A stretch of 64,000 nt of DNA from Zychaea mexicana (GCF_025766255.1 NW_026516707.1:248001-312000), one strand, 5' to 3'; positions 21,095 through 33,008 are shown, numbered from the stretch's first letter. Program-made: numbers and translations. Notes: generated from the letters alone by a model not told the origin.

Positions 21095-23367
21095 TCAAGC
21101 TGAAGGGTTACTTAGAGTGGTGTAAAACAGCGATACGCTTTGCAAAACTATCACAATTCATCAACTCGAACAAGGATGTAGTCTTGCAGCATGTTCCAGA
21201 AATAATAAATCCAGACGAGCTCAAATCTCTCTTGAAGAAAGATTTCAATACTCATGCAGCCAACATACTTTCCAGTGTAAGCTTTTGTTTACTTTTTTTG
21301 TTCTAATTCTCAATCGCTCTTATTCACAACATTATATCATAGGCTTCTTTTGTAGCTGACGTTGGAAATGTCAATTGGGCGGAACTTGCTAAAGATAAGG
21401 TATATCTAAAGATTCTACTGATAATCAAATATGATCGTGTAATAATCAAAATTTTAATACTATATAGCAAGCTTATCAAGCTCAGAACAATCACAATAAT
21501 AGTGATAATCTTGAAGTCAGTAGTTGTACAATCATCTAGGTAATATTTATTTGCTCATGACCGAACGACAACATATTTTTCGTGTATTTACTCAATGTGT
21601 ATCATTATTATTTTATTTATAACAGGATGGTAGCAGTATCGTGGCACACGACACAAATTTGCTACAACCATTGAAAGAGTACTCGGTGAAAAAGGTATAG
21701 AAGATATAGTTCAAGCATATTCTATCTTCAAATTATTCTAACATACTTGTGATTTGGTCTGATTTTCATCCAGAAAAAAGGAGATGGACTTCATTTGCCC
21801 CCCCCCCTTCCTCCTGCTGATATCAATGGGCTGCAAAAAGACTTGTTCCGTGCTTGTTGCGTCTACTTGCAAAAGGACAAGTTGACAAAAGCTCAAGAAA
21901 AACATTTACAGTAAGTTTTTTTCCTTTGTTCTGTGTTATTGCTAAGTAATAAATTAAATAAATAATTACCAACATATGTAGGCTCGCAATGTCTGGTATT
22001 GTAAATACTCCGAAGACTGACAAGGAAGTCAACATGAAGAAGTACATTGGTGAAGTCACTTTCAGCCATTTGTCTAATATGATCAAGAGCGAGAATTATC
22101 ACAACGAATGTGTATACAACGACAAAGCGAATGATGCTGTAAAGCAAATATTTAAGGTAAATCAAATAATAGTAATATAAGAGGAGGGAGCCACAAATCC
22201 CATGTTTATCATGCTAATTTTACCGAGAACTTTGTTTCTAGGAGTATGAAGAGGGGGGTATCATGGCCGTACGAATCTATATATCTGAAGAAAAGATCAA
22301 GATGTTGAAAGCTGGAGAATATGATGGAAGCTCAGTTGTATTGAAGATTCATGACATCTTTTCATATATGTAAGGGGTTTTAATATTATTACATCGTTAT
22401 CTTGATCAATGCACCATCGTTTTTTGACTAATTATGTATGTATTATTAATTTTTAGATTTGACATGATCCAATTCGACTTCCAAAACAGACATAGTTATA
22501 TGATGTCTGAGAATGAATCCTTTGCTCGGTGGCAATATGTTTTCCGTGTTCTTTTTCAGTGCACAATTATCCAAGTACGAACGTAAGTAAACAAAACAAA
22601 GGGCTTAGTATATTATCATAAGCGAACTTGAATTAATACGTGCTTTAGTGGTGAGATTTTGTCCCAAGCCACAAGAGAAGAGATGAAAGAGGAAAATGGT
22701 GGTTTCAGGTGCAAAATCGACATGCTGATAGTAACTCATGGAAAGGATGGAGAAGAGAACCGTGTTAAATTGGCGTCAAACGAACACGAGGAACCAAACG
22801 CTGAGTATGATCTCATGTTCGAGCAATAGTCAAAAAGCATCTTGTCGAATATTTGTATACTATCACAGCTGAAAAAAAGATTTGGGGTGGATATAAGCGG
22901 TTCCAGTACTGTCACACCTCTGGCAGTGGACGTAATGGGTAAGATGACAGAAAGTGGTTAAAACATGGTCCAAAATAAATAGGGTCATTCAATCACGTAT
23001 ATTTCTAACATAATTGTTTAACAGGTCTTCGTGGCTACTTGTATGGTGTCTACAAGCATGAAGATGTCTTTGTTGCTGCCAAGAAATCCGACAAACATAT
23101 TGTACTACCAACGACGCTTGCTGAATTTGAAGAGTTTTTTGATACTGGCAGCATCTTTCTATTATTAAATTACATAGTAAGCTTGCCTTTTTCATTTTCC
23201 ACACGTTTGGGAGATACCATTACAGATTATGTTAACTGTACATCTATGTTATATAGTATTACATCGTCTCAGCAGCTGAAGAAATCTTGCAAAATCCTGA
23301 CAAGCAAACAAAAAGAAGATTCGAAGCAATGTTAGATGATGAATACCCAGTTGACGACGATCCTTAA
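21095..23367 (+). pseudogene. N-family nuclease-like gene, copy B
   Basis: All retained exons 1-11 of the family are present in order. The first begins directly after an acceptor (TTATTAG) with KLKGYLEWCKTAIRF and no start codon. Exon 9 holds GEILSQATREEMKEENGG and a TAG stop at about 22827 where copies C and D have CAG. The same stop occurs in copy E, so it predates the palindrome. The acidic C-terminus EYPVDDDP ends at 23367. The upstream pogo element and X1 separate it from any 5' exon. Confidence 0.75.
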
Positions 23368-24303
23368 CTTCAGTTCACATATCCCAACAAAAAAAGAAAC
23401 TCGACTTGATCCTATTCCCTCTTTACACCATCTACCATTATTTGTATAACATAACCCTTTCAATACCATTTACCTTCTTTAATAATACATATACTCCAGC
23501 ATCGTCTAATCCATTTATATTCTTTCTTAAAAGTATCCTGTGCAAACGACAAAATCATATCTTTGAGTTCTATTTGAAAATAGCTGTGCCTGGTTGTATT
23601 GAACTCTGATTGGACGATGCATTTAGGAGTATCACAACACTTTTATTGGTAAGCTGTTTAGCATCACATTAGCATCACATCTAACTTTTAGTGTAAAGTA
23701 GCTTTTAGATGTGTAGGCACTTGTTCTCTCGGCTTAAGTTCTTAGCTATGATAAGCGATCTTATATTTGTCTCCAAAGAGCATGACAGCTCCCTTCTACT
23801 TCCACGGCTCTTTGAATTTCGTCTAGGTAGCTCGATTTTGACATTGAGGCCCATTTTCGTTTTTATTTAGCACAGCCAAATTTTATTTTCAGCGCCTTAA
23901 AACGATTTTTGTTTGGATCAACCATCGTCGAATATACTAATTAGGGAGAATGCATCACTTGGAAGGAATTATAATTGATTAAGCCTTTTTAAAAGTTTTC
24001 TGATATCCTCTTTATCGCATGTGCAAGCTGAGAAAAGATGAAGGAGATGCGCTTGTTGTTAATACGTACTACTTTTGGTAAATATACAGGGTGTACCTGA
24101 ATAAGCCAAGAAAATGTTGGAAGTTGGAAGTTTAGACAGGATACTGTATTTATGAAGCTGCTGAAATAGAAGATGAAGATCTATTAGCATTTGCAGACAT
24201 CATGCATCGCTTGTAAGTTTCTGATTGAATGTAGGAATATATCTTTGTATGTGGTATTGAAACTAAAGATTGAATTAGAGCACCACGGCCTTCAAAAGAT
24301 GTA
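23368..24303. other. Non-coding stretch downstream of N copy B
   Basis: No gene is supported. The short plus frame at 23406-23609 is Phe/Ile-rich without motif. A direct repeat of GCATCACATTAGCATCACAT occurs at about 23662. The sequence is mirrored at 57232-58167. Confidence 0.5.
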
Positions 24304-24960
24304 CTAGCGGTCCTTCGTCGCTTCGCTCCGTGTCATACAACGGACACGTGTCGCAAGGGGGTTTTCCCCTTGATGCCGCGAAAGGGCAAGGCCCTGAGTA
24401 GCATCACTTTCTATGGCTGGATCAGTATCTTTAAGATACTTACGATTATCTCGCCTGACAAAATCAGTTGTATTATACATCTGCCGCCACATCCTTTGGC
24501 ATATCACCAGCAATTTGAGATGTTGTTGCAAGACTAGCTTAGCTTCAGTCGCTTCATTGAAAGCTTTAAGTGTCTGCGCTTTTTTTAAGTCGTTGGTCAT
24601 CGATGTAGGTACTTAGTGTTAAGGTTGCGTTCAGTTAATTCGGCCAATGGTAAAAATGCGATAATCCTTTTACTGTGGACGACCTTTTTTGTCATTATTT
24701 CATAATACAGGGGGTACATAACATGATTGAAGCGCGCTAGCATCATACAATCGCACCAGAAGCTGAACTGTCAACAATTGAACGTATATATGTGTAATAC
24801 TGTAGATCCACTCAAGAACATGTAAAAGCTTAGTTCAAACAGGGCACCCTTATTTAGACCGTTTTTGAACCATGGCCAGTACATTTTCAGCGAAACAATT
24901 GGGATACTATTTACAATAACAACATGCCAGTGGATAACAGAAGAGAACGATTCATGCGCC
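24304..24960 (-). mobile_element. Non-autonomous Helitron 3' end with a captured exon
   Basis: Read on the minus strand the segment ends ...GGACCGCTAG followed by T, matching the 3' end of the complete Helitron at 38116 (shared CTAGCGGTCCTTC, TCGCTTCGCTC and CGCAAGGGGG). A minus frame 24600-24304 begins MTNDLKKAQTLKAFNEATEA and reads QQHLKLLVICQRMWRQMYNT until RRDN, where GTAAGT forms a good splice donor. It therefore looks like a first exon picked up by the Helitron. The 5' TC end is not identified, so 24960 is only an upper limit set by the neighbouring X fragment. Confidence 0.6.
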
Positions 24961-24963
24961 AAA

Positions 24964-25652
24964 GTTCCCACAGCAGCAAATAGGCTTATGCGCACAGTAG
25001 TGAGTCTTTGACGCACCCTTGCCATTTCCTGTACATTAGCCTACAAGCTTCTTGTCACGAGTGAAACAGCCATACTACTATATCGTGACATTGGCTTTGT
25101 ACTGCTTAACTTCTATTATGTCTTGACTTAATAAGTACTCAAATATTCTGCTTTGCTACACTTAATATATTATCTACTTCAACTTTTATTATGTCTTAGT
25201 TGACTAATACTATGTCCAGGTTGACTGTTATTATGTCCAGGTTGTCTATTTTAGATTGATTATTATTCTTGTCCAGAATGATTTTCATTCATGTACAGAT
25301 TGATTTTTATTTTGTCCAGATTGATTTTACTCATGTCCAGATCGATTTATATTCATGTCCAGGTCGATTTATATTCATGTCCAGATCGTTTTATATTCAT
25401 ATCCAGCTCGATTCTTTATTCATGTTTAGCTCGATTTTCATTCATGTCCAGCTCGATTTTCATTCATGTCCAGCTCAATTATTATTCATGTCCAGATCAA
25501 TTATTATTCATGTCCAGATCAATTATTATTCATGTCCAGATTAACTTTTATTCATGTCCACTCAGATTAACATTCATGTCCACTCTGCCTAAAATTAAAT
25601 CCCTTCTGCCTAAATAAAAGTTCAAACGTCTGTTAGGAGATGAAAAATCCTG
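24964..25652. mobile_element. X3 left: solo X terminal repeat
   Basis: Only the outer 690 bp of an X inverted end is present, from GTTCCCACAGCAGCAAA to AATCCTG. It includes the 22-bp array (about 25200-25600). The inner part and the opposite end are missing. TA follows the tip. The truncation point at 24964 is shared with the mirror copy. Confidence 0.85.
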
Positions 25653-26062
25653 TATCCAGCTGTGTTATTGATTTCTGTTTTCTCTTTATTATCTTTTCCC
25701 TTTCTCTTACTAGTATTTTATCCTTACTATCTTTATCATTTTCTTATTCTATCAGTCATTAAACTACTATACTTTTATCTCTACAGCTTCTTTCTGTTAT
25801 TTTTATGCAAAGTTATTGGTTAATAGCCAATATATAATGATAACTTTAGCTAAATAGCATTTTTGAGGTTTACTTTTTTTTTCCAGATTTCAAAGACATA
25901 AAAAGATTGCGAGTCCCTGTTTTGAAATGCTGATTTCTCATTGGTTATGCATCATTGAGCTACACAATTTGGACTAGCATAAATTCCGATGCTGCACTTT
26001 GATTGGTTAATATTGTAATTCCGCATGATCACGTGGGCACAAGATAAAGGGGGGGTACCTAT
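25653..26062. other. Upstream region of G2, no gene
   Basis: AT-rich sequence with pyrimidine tracts (25675-25760) and no supported gene. It ends in GGGGGGTACCTATATTG (26050-26066), the reverse complement of the sequence at the edge of the gene fragment at 8731. Confidence 0.4.
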
Positions 26063-27303
26063 ATTGTACAAGATCTGAAAGGACTCTGGTGTTGGCAACA
26101 CAGGCTGCTCGAAGACGCATCGAAACTGAAGTAATGGTAATTTTTTCTGTTATATGTATTCAATGCAATGTCGTTATTTATCATTTGATTTATAGACCAA
26201 TAGTGACAATGGGGATGATGATGACAACGGTGATGTTTCCAGTTCTGCTACCACTGATGTGCCAACCGAAGATGATGTGAACGACATAATTCTAGACAAT
26301 GGATTCAACTTGACACATGGTTTTAAACGATTTCAATCTATTGCACTTCAAAATTCGAAGACAACCGGTTTTACGATGTACCAAGATGTCCACGAAGTAT
26401 TGTAAGTTTATTGAAAAGACTGTGGGAGCAAAATGGATATATTATTGACATGAAGCAACGTTTTTTTCCCTTTCCCTGTTAGGTCCCTCAATCACATTCT
26501 GCTCCTCAATGACAACCAATATGGAAAATCACTGATAGACTTTCTTGGCTTGGATAACTTGACTGGATATCATGCTCACTTGAAGAAGCCCTATATGGAT
26601 GATGATGTGGCTGTGGATGACACTTTGATGTAGAAATTAATGGTGATTTCTCGCATAAGTGCATTACTATTAGAAAACAGATGATATTATCGCTGTTGTT
26701 TTTTTGTTTTTAGAAATTGAAGAACAAGTCTCGCAAGACGATTAAGCACACACTGATGAAGACATGTATGGACATAAAATTGGATGATCTTGACGAATCT
26801 ATGATTGATATTTTACTGAATTGGTAAGCAGTGAATGTGAAAATATGGTTTTTGTGTATCTCTGCTAAATCTTTATGTATCATAGCTTGCAAAAGTTACC
26901 TGATTTCAACACCAAACAAGCCATTGGCGAACAACAACTCCTAACCAACCACATCGATCCTATTGTGATTCATCTGTTCCACCTTCCTGAACACGGACGT
27001 GTATTTGACTGGTAAGTCATTCTCAAAAATATACATACTAGACATATCACTGAATGTTACCCATTCCATTCTTTTATCTAGGATGAATCGCACAATTGAA
27101 GACACGAAAGGCGACCTGACGGCATCATGTACATTATTGAACAAAGAAACATCCAAAATGCCATTGGTTACTGTGAAGTCAAGGCACATGACAGTGAAGA
27201 CAATGTCGATAGTATCCACTCGGACCTTTTCCGCTTGGCGTCGTTTTGCAAAAATTCTTTGGATCTTGGCCATGTCAAGATTTTTATACTACAATGGGAT
27301 CCT
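26063..27303 (+). pseudogene. G2: PD-(D/E)XK-like nuclease pseudogene, left copy
   Basis: Exons can be read between GT/AG junctions: about 26085-26133 (LATQAARRRIETE), 26195-26401 (acidic TNSDNGDDDDNGD, then LDNGFNLTHGFKRFQSIAL), 26483-26632 (LNHILLLNDNQYGKSLIDFL), 26714-26824, 26886-27011 (QQLLTNHIDPIVIHLFHLPE) and 27082-27303. The last contains RPDGIMYI, then GYCEVKAHDSEDN, matching the P-D...E-x-K pattern of PD-(D/E)XK nucleases, then DLFRLASFCKNSLDL. The core is one frame off from the start of its exon, and the third exon lacks a proper donor. The gene is cut by mitochondrial DNA at about 27304. Function is unknown. I associate this core with large Mucorales families from memory. Confidence 0.6.
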
Positions 27304-28373
27304 CAGAAGATAAACAAATATCTTATGATAATAAGATTTCTAATGAAATTAAGAAATCTATTAATTATTAAGATATTAAAATATAAAAAAATAAATCTTA
27401 TTTTTTTTATTTTACTCGATTTGTTAAAATCGAATCGATAGTCTGATTCCTAATACTGGGGGGGGGTCTGATAAAAAATCTTTGATTTTTTTGAAGAGGT
27501 CTTGACTTTGATGAAATCAATCCTAAACAACCAGTAGGTTGTTATTTAGACTTAATTGAGAATCTGAAAGATTCCAATAAGTCTCCTCAGAGACTACATG
27601 CGATATTTCTGATTTAATCTTATCAAAGTCTAATACAAAAGACACTAATGGCTCAGATAAAGATGAAGATTTTAATTATTGGTTAGCCGGACTAATCGAT
27701 GGAGATGGAACACTCTCAGTGTATAAAAGCAATGCTCAAGTATGTGAGATTACTTTGGGTGAAGAAGATGTTAAAACTTTATACAAAATTAAACAAAGAT
27801 TCCATATGTCTCTTTTAAAAAGAAGTAAAGTTAAAGCTTATAGATGGAGAGTGTCCATAAAATTATATGTAATAGATGTTCTTAATTCTATTAATGGTAA
27901 ATTATTAACTTACTCAAAACACGTACAATTAGTTAAAGTTTGTAATAAATTAAACATCAAACCAATTATTACTAATAAAATTAGTAAAAATAATAGTTAG
28001 TTTACTGGATTTTTTGATGCTGAAGGTAATTTTAGTATTAGAAATAATTATACTTTAACAATTAGTGTGGGTCAAAAATCTAAAGATATTTTAGAAGAAA
28101 TTTAAAAAGAATTTAGAGTCGGTAATATTTACTATAATAAAAGTTGGAATGGCTATAATTATGTTATTACAGATTTACAAGGAATTAAAACAATGCTTAC
28201 ATATTTTGAAAAATATCTATTAAAAACAATAAAACATCCGGACTTCATTACAATAGAAGATTAGTTTTATTTATTGAAAGAGGTTATCATTTAAAAAATC
28301 ATCCTCTCAAAGATAGAATTGATAACTTAATTAAAATCTTTAAAAATCGCAAAAAGATATAGTCCACTAAACG
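27304..28373 (+). pseudogene. cob group I intron with LAGLIDADG ORF
   Basis: A LAGLIDADG homing endonuclease frame begins before 27685 with NYWLAGLIDGDGTLSV and has the second motif as FTGFFDAEGNFSIRNN (about 28003), separated by a TAG stop at about 27998. A further TAA follows EEI. Such proteins cut intronless alleles and often assist splicing. The group I core is recognisable from AAGATATAGTCC at 28354-28365, just before the next cob exon. The intron's 5' exon is absent, so the insertion began inside the intron. Confidence 0.8.
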
Positions 28374-29762
28374 CATCCTGATAATTATATTCTAGCTAAT
28401 CTAATGCAAACTCCTGCATCTATTGTACCTGAGTGGTAAAAAGGTACCTCTCAATAAAAACTTTACTATATGCTGAGAATTCTCCCCATTGTTGAATGAG
28501 ATACCTTAAAGGTTATAATTTTCTCGATAGAGGTAATCAGCAGGTTATAATATTAATATAGCCTCAGAGATTGCACGTAAAGTATAAATTTTATTCATGA
28601 AGATACAATCCAACTTTCAAAGTCAGACTCCGAATGGGGCAATACTTTGTACGTATTTAGTTTAACTTTTTACAGTACTTCTACTAAAGGTAAAAAAAGA
28701 TTATCTAAAAAAGAAAGAGAAACTATTATTCTTTCTAATATTACAGCTCAAGCTTTAGTAGGTATTATACTTGGAGATGGACATATTCAACAAAGACCTG
28801 TAATAGGTAATAGTAGATTTCTATTTGCTCAAACATCCGTTAAACATAAAAATTACTATCAAAAAGTATTTAATCTTTTTGAACCTTATTGTACCAAAGA
28901 TTTACAATCTTAGTGCAAATCTTGGGAAGATAAAAAACAAAACAGATCTATGAATCTCTATCTTTGCTACTATAGCTTTACCTTGTTTTAATAATATAGA
29001 GAAATGTTTTATTTAAATAATATTAAAGTAGTGCCTTCCGATATCTTTAATTTATTAATAGAAATCGGATTAGCACACTGGATTATGGATGATGGATCTA
29101 AACATGGTAAAGGTCTACATCTTAATGTATATGCTTTCTCTACTGAAGATGTAAATAGATTAATTAATACACTTAAAAATAAATTTGGATTAAAATGTTC
29201 TATTCATCTCAAAGGAAATAAACCAAGCCCGGGGGGCTCGCACCTTCGGGTCTGCACCTCCAGTGCAAGAATTTATATTTGGGCTGAATCTATGGATAAT
29301 TTAAGATATTTAGTAAAACCTTATATGTGTTCATCTATGTGCTACAAGATTGATTGAACTTTCCCTTTTGGGAAGAGTTTTAAGTTTTTAACTTAAAATT
29401 CTTGAAATAATGATCTATTACCATTCTATGCAATTCTACGATCAATTCCTGATAAATTAGGGGAGTAATTGCTATGTTTGGTTCTCTATAATTCTTTTAG
29501 CTATGCCAGTATTAGATACTTCAAGAGTTACAGGTTCAGCATTCCGACCATTAATGAAATTAGCATTCTGGTTATTAGTAGTAGATTTCTTAATCTTACT
29601 ATGGTGTGGTGGTCAACACGTTGAAGAGCCTTTCATTAGCCTTGGTAATTTGCTACTGGATTCTATTTTGCTTGGTTCTTAATTTTGTTCCAGCATTGGT
29701 ATTATTGAAAATACATTAATGGATTTAAATGATCCATATAACGGTAATTCCAGGTAAATTTA
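28374..29762 (+). pseudogene. cob: cob (cytochrome b) 3' exons, left copy
   Basis: Cytochrome b is the membrane core of respiratory complex III. Exon 28374-28436 reads HPDNYILANLMQTPASIVPE plus W, the conserved segment before the Q_o-site region. After the second intron the frame resumes near 29411 with [18 protein letters not shown]-run shortened to four (about 29460) shifts the frame, then [34 protein letters not shown] and [15 protein letters not shown] follow. Another lost A (about 29646) shifts it again. Codons altered to stops in the right-arm copy are intact here (CGA at 29545, TGG at 29602). Confidence 0.88.
28437..29410 (+). pseudogene. Second cob group I intron, LAGLIDADG_2 ORF
   Basis: The intron starts right after the PEW codons. 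Its ORF (28647-28913, then 29004-29357) carries ALVGIILGDGHIQQR and LAHWIMDDGSKHGKG, the paired motifs of the single-chain LAGLIDADG_2 type. The halves are separated by stops between 28911 and 29003. A G/C-rich hairpin-like tract lies at 29226-29265. Intron and ORF are non-functional in the nucleus. Confidence 0.78.
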
Positions 29763-29849
29763 ATTCAAACAAACATAGTTATAGTTTTGCTTCTGTATTA
29801 TTTGTACCAACTATTTTCATCTAAATCCCCTAAATCTCTAATACTTCTT

Positions 29850-30309
29850 ATGAGATTTATTTATTTCTTAAATGATAATCTTTCTATTCTTCTTATAAGC
29901 TCTTTAGGTTTAATATTACTAAGTTTATTAATTTATATGAGTTCTGTCCCTAATCTATCTAATACAAATTCTTCATCAAATAATACTATTAATGTTAATT
30001 TTGGAAAAGGTGGTGCAGGGTCTTCTTCTAATGCTCCTAATAATTCTTCTAATACTAATTCTCCAAGTTGGGGACCAGTAGCCCGGCTACTGGTGTTTCA
30101 GGAACTTTAGCTGGAGCTGCTGCTACTATGGCAAAAAGCAATCCTAGAGCTGCAATGGTTACTGCAGGTATTGGTGCAGCAGCCGGTGCTACTTTTATTT
30201 TGGGGGAGAAATGATTCAAGCTATTAAAGAAGAAAGAATAGAAGAAAATAGATATATTAGAGAGGCGCATATGCATTACCAACTATTTTCATATAAAAAC
30301 AATTGGTAA
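29850..30309 (+). pseudogene. Mitochondrial ORF of unknown function, left copy
   Basis: Same protein as the intact mirror frame (51228-51686), but here a GC-rich stretch (GCCGCGG in the mirror) has become GCCCGG at about 30082, which shifts the frame to stop at 30110. The remaining Ala/Gly-rich second half is readable in another frame up to RIEENR and the final KNNW at 30309. Confidence 0.6.
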
Positions 30310-30347
30310 AAAATTTTTTGTTGGTAACAAAAATTTAAAATGGCTAC

Positions 30348-30361
30348 AAATTGAATTTTAT
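30348..30361 (+). promoter_or_regulatory. Putative promoter of the 119-aa ORF
   Basis: AAATTGAATTTTAT lies 28 bases before the ATG at 30389, followed by an A/T-rich CTATAATAAAAAATAAA. Confidence 0.5.
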
Positions 30362-30388
30362 CTATAATAAAAAATAAACCTATCAATA

Positions 30389-30748
30389 ATGAATTCAGAA
30401 TATATAAATAATTTAAATGTGATGAAATATATTCCTGTTGATGAAAATATAAAAGATATTACATTGTTTATTGCAAAGTATTTATTATTAGAATATGTTC
30501 ATCAAAAAAAATTTAGAGTAAAGAAAAATGATAGAATATATCATAATGAACATGATCTTATGAAAAAATATGTTACGATATATAAATTTAATATAAAAAA
30601 TATAGCTTATGACCCCGTGTTCATTGCATATAAACTAATAAAATATAATGATTATATAAATTTATTTAAAATAGTAGATCCCATTTTATTTATGAATATA
30701 GTTAAAAAGATATTTTATAAAAAAGAATATATTGTAATTGAGCAATAA
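30389..30748 (+). CDS. AT-rich 119-aa protein of unknown function
   Basis: The frame starts MNSEYINNLNVMKYIPVDEN and is rich in Lys, Ile, Tyr and Asn, with a mixed helical profile (ITLFIAKYLLLEYVHQKKF) and no membrane segment or zinc motif. It is identical in the right arm. The same strand continues after the stop with FFKNNNELYIVNGNEYRFRN, suggesting the protein was once longer. In Harbinger elements a second ORF often encodes a DNA-binding partner of the transposase. That role is possible but nothing in the sequence proves it. Confidence 0.45.
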   Translation: MNSEYINNLNVMKYIPVDENIKDITLFIAKYLLLEYVHQKKFRVKKNDRIYHNEHDLMKKYVTIYKFNIKNIAYDPVFIAYKLIKYNDYINLFKIVDPILFMNIVKKIFYKKEYIVIEQ

Positions 30749-30900
30749 GATATAGAAGGTTTTTTTAAGAATAATAATGAACTTTATATTGTAAATGGTA
30801 ATGAATATAGGTTTAGAAATGATCTAATAGAAATGTTGCAGAATTATCACTATTAGTATTTGCTAATAAATAAATTTCAAACTCAATTACTTTTTTTATA

Positions 30901-30914
30901 AAATTGAATTTTAT
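30901..30914 (+). promoter_or_regulatory. Putative promoter of the zinc-ribbon ORF
   Basis: AAATTGAATTTTAT starts 46 bases before the ATG at 30947. With the preceding base it contains AAAATTGA exactly. Confidence 0.5.
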
Positions 30915-30946
30915 TTTTATATAAAAATAAATCATTCAAAAAGAAA

Positions 30947-31270
30947 ATGGTTGCGTTAAATAAATATCTTCCTATCAACCACATTAATCTTAGAATTAAT
31001 TTATGTAAAGAAATTGATACATTTATTGATTCAGAATTCAATCATTTTGTTGAAAAGTAAATTTGATTAAAAAATTCAAAAAAATTTAAAAAATAAAATA
31101 GAATCTCTTTTTTCAAATGATCATTTCTTAAATTTGTCTATGAATCATGGTTTTTGTAGCCATAAATTCAAAAAAGGAAAACGTGATGGACAGTTTTGTG
31201 GGAAGAAAATCAAGACAAATTTACCTGATGGTTAAAAGGATTATCGTTGCTGTCAACATAGTAAGCTACA
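30947..31270 (+). pseudogene. Zinc-ribbon-like small protein, frameshifted
   Basis: ATG at 30947 reads MVALNKYLPINHINLRINLC and stops at 31060. Beyond a frameshift the same strand continues with NHGFCSHKFKKGKRDGQFCG and DYRCCQHSKLH, a Cys/His arrangement that could bind one zinc (C-x-H ... C ... CC-x-H). Short proteins with a K-G-x-x-C-G-K knuckle like this are, from memory, common in large DNA viruses and some fungal repeats. Identification is tentative. Confidence 0.4.
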
Positions 31271-31501
31271 TATTCTAAAAAAAAGCTATTGGTAGTTAAT
31301 AATAGTATTAGAAATATAGAGATAAAAGAGCTGTATATAAAACCTGAGAAAAAAACAGAAAAACCTATAAAAATTAATATTGGTAATCCTTTCTTCTTAT
31401 GCTTTAATAATATTCTTCTATAAATTTTTGATATAATTCTAATATATATTATGTTCTTATTATAATATGCCTAGACTATGCCTTTTAATATATGCATTTA
31501 A

Positions 31502-32980
31502 TCATCCTTTATGGTTAAATATATCAATAGATAACCAACTATTATCATTATTACTATATCCAACCCATTTTACCTGAAATAAATATGCATTCTTTTCTTT
31601 TTTATGTCCAATAATACTTTCTATTTCATATGATACAGTTGAACGCTGTTTTCCTTTTACATTTCTTCTTCTTTTTCTAGTACATTCATTGAAATTAGGA
31701 ATATCATTATCATTTTCACTATTTTCTAAATCATCTGATTCACTATTATCATCTCTAACCATTTCATTATTTGATAATGTCATATTTAATAAATTATTTT
31801 GTGGTTGTACCATTCTATCAAGCTTATCCTTATTTTGTTTTTTAATACTAACAACTATGTCAATTAATTTTTTTTCAATAGGAAAATCAAAATCAGGACT
31901 ATGCCATATTTTATAATGTGGTAAAATAGGTATATTAAATACTTCTACAAACTTTGTAATATTTTTTAATAAACAGGCAACATAGAACTAAAGATTATAA
32001 TATTTAATATTATCCATCTTTACAATTGATTTATTATTATTAAAACGATAAAATTTATTTCCAATTTCAGAAAATTGATTTTCGATTTTACTTCTAAAGC
32101 TTCCAAATGTATTATTAAAATGTTCTTCAGTAATAGTTAAATTTTCATTTATGTTTTTACGCATTGGATATACAAAGTTATTATTACTAAAATCATATCC
32201 TTTTTCTGTAGCAAGTTCAGTAAACTGTGTTGTGAACAAAGTATATCTACCATCAACAGCTAAAGTATCATTTTGATTCATTTTATTATAAAGTTTCATA
32301 TTTAAAAATATGCTACCATTAGAACTATCTACACAGAATTCACTTTTTGATATAAAAATTATTATATCATTAATATCAGCTGCAAATTGTATGCGTACAC
32401 CATTCTTTTTAAATTTATATAAATATAAACGTGATCTATCTAAATCCGTATCTGTATAATTAATTCGTGAATCATGACCATCTAAAATAAGTGTTACATA
32501 TTTAAATAAATCTGGATTATATTTTCTTACAGATAAAACACGTAATTTTATATTTGAAAACATATACATTAATGAATCATTTACTATTTTATTAGTTCTT
32601 TTATAATTCTCTTCATTCATCCAAAATTTTTTATAAAATGTATGAAATGTACTTTGAGGTAAATATTTTTCAATTTCATCTCCAGAAATACCAGAAACTA
32701 AATGATATAATAAAAATAAGCCTTTCTCTAATTCAAAATAAGGAGCTGGATACTCTTTATTTGTGTATAGTACAACTAAGAAAAAAAATACAGCTGTATA
32801 ACCTAATTTTTTTAATAATTTATCTTTAATTTCTTCAATAAATTTAATATGTTTTATTTGTGTTCTATGTTTGAATTTATTATGCACAATAGGCCAATTC
32901 CATTCAAGAAATGTCCAATAATTAGTAATAATAGTATTTACTTCCTCTGTAATTAATGTTGTATAATCTATTTGCTCCAT
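31502..32980 (-). pseudogene. DDE transposase with in-frame C-terminal chromodomain, left copy
   Basis: From ATG 32980 the protein reads 330 residues to a TAG at 31988-31990. Likely DDE_4-type catalytic residues are LILDGHDSRI (first Asp), DTLAVDGRYTLF (second Asp) and FRSKIENQFSEIGNKF (third, Glu). After the TAG the same frame continues open through NITKFVEVFNIPILPHHKIW into an acidic linker and then YEIESIIGHKKEKNAYLFQV KWVGYSNNDNSW, a clear chromodomain, ending at 31502. A single amber codon thus separates catalytic and chromatin-binding parts. Chromodomains on transposases or integrases are known to steer insertion to modified histones. Confidence 0.7.
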
Positions 32981-32994
32981 TTTTTATTTATATT

Positions 32995-33008
32995 ATAAAA
33001 TTCAATTT
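32995..33008 (-). promoter_or_regulatory. Putative promoter of the transposase, left copy
   Basis: On the minus strand AAATTGAATTTTAT lies about 15-28 bases before the ATG at 32980, followed by AATATAAATAAAAA. Confidence 0.5.

Larger units (their letters stand above)
27304..30309 (+). other. Nuclear mitochondrial insertion (cob region), left copy
   Basis: About 3 kb of AT-rich mitochondrial DNA: the tail of one group I intron, a short cob exon, a second group I intron, the last cob exon and a downstream mitochondrial ORF. It joins G2 coding sequence on the left. The right edge near 30309 is approximate, where the AT-rich transposon begins. Nuclear placement is shown by its embedding between nuclear elements and by the mirrored copy. 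Confidence 0.85.

Noticed and set aside
23039..23335. Single 98-codon ORF starting MYGVYKHED as an independent gene (and its copies in C, D, E)
   Set aside because: It is exon 10 of the N family read through the following intron. The start Met is internal to the family protein.
26999..27441. Two plus ORFs of 104 codons spanning the G2 to mitochondrial junction, and the antisense frame 26941-27273
   Set aside because: They mix G2 exon, intron and mitochondrial intron sequence. Only the exon parts with RPDGI and EVK are meaningful.
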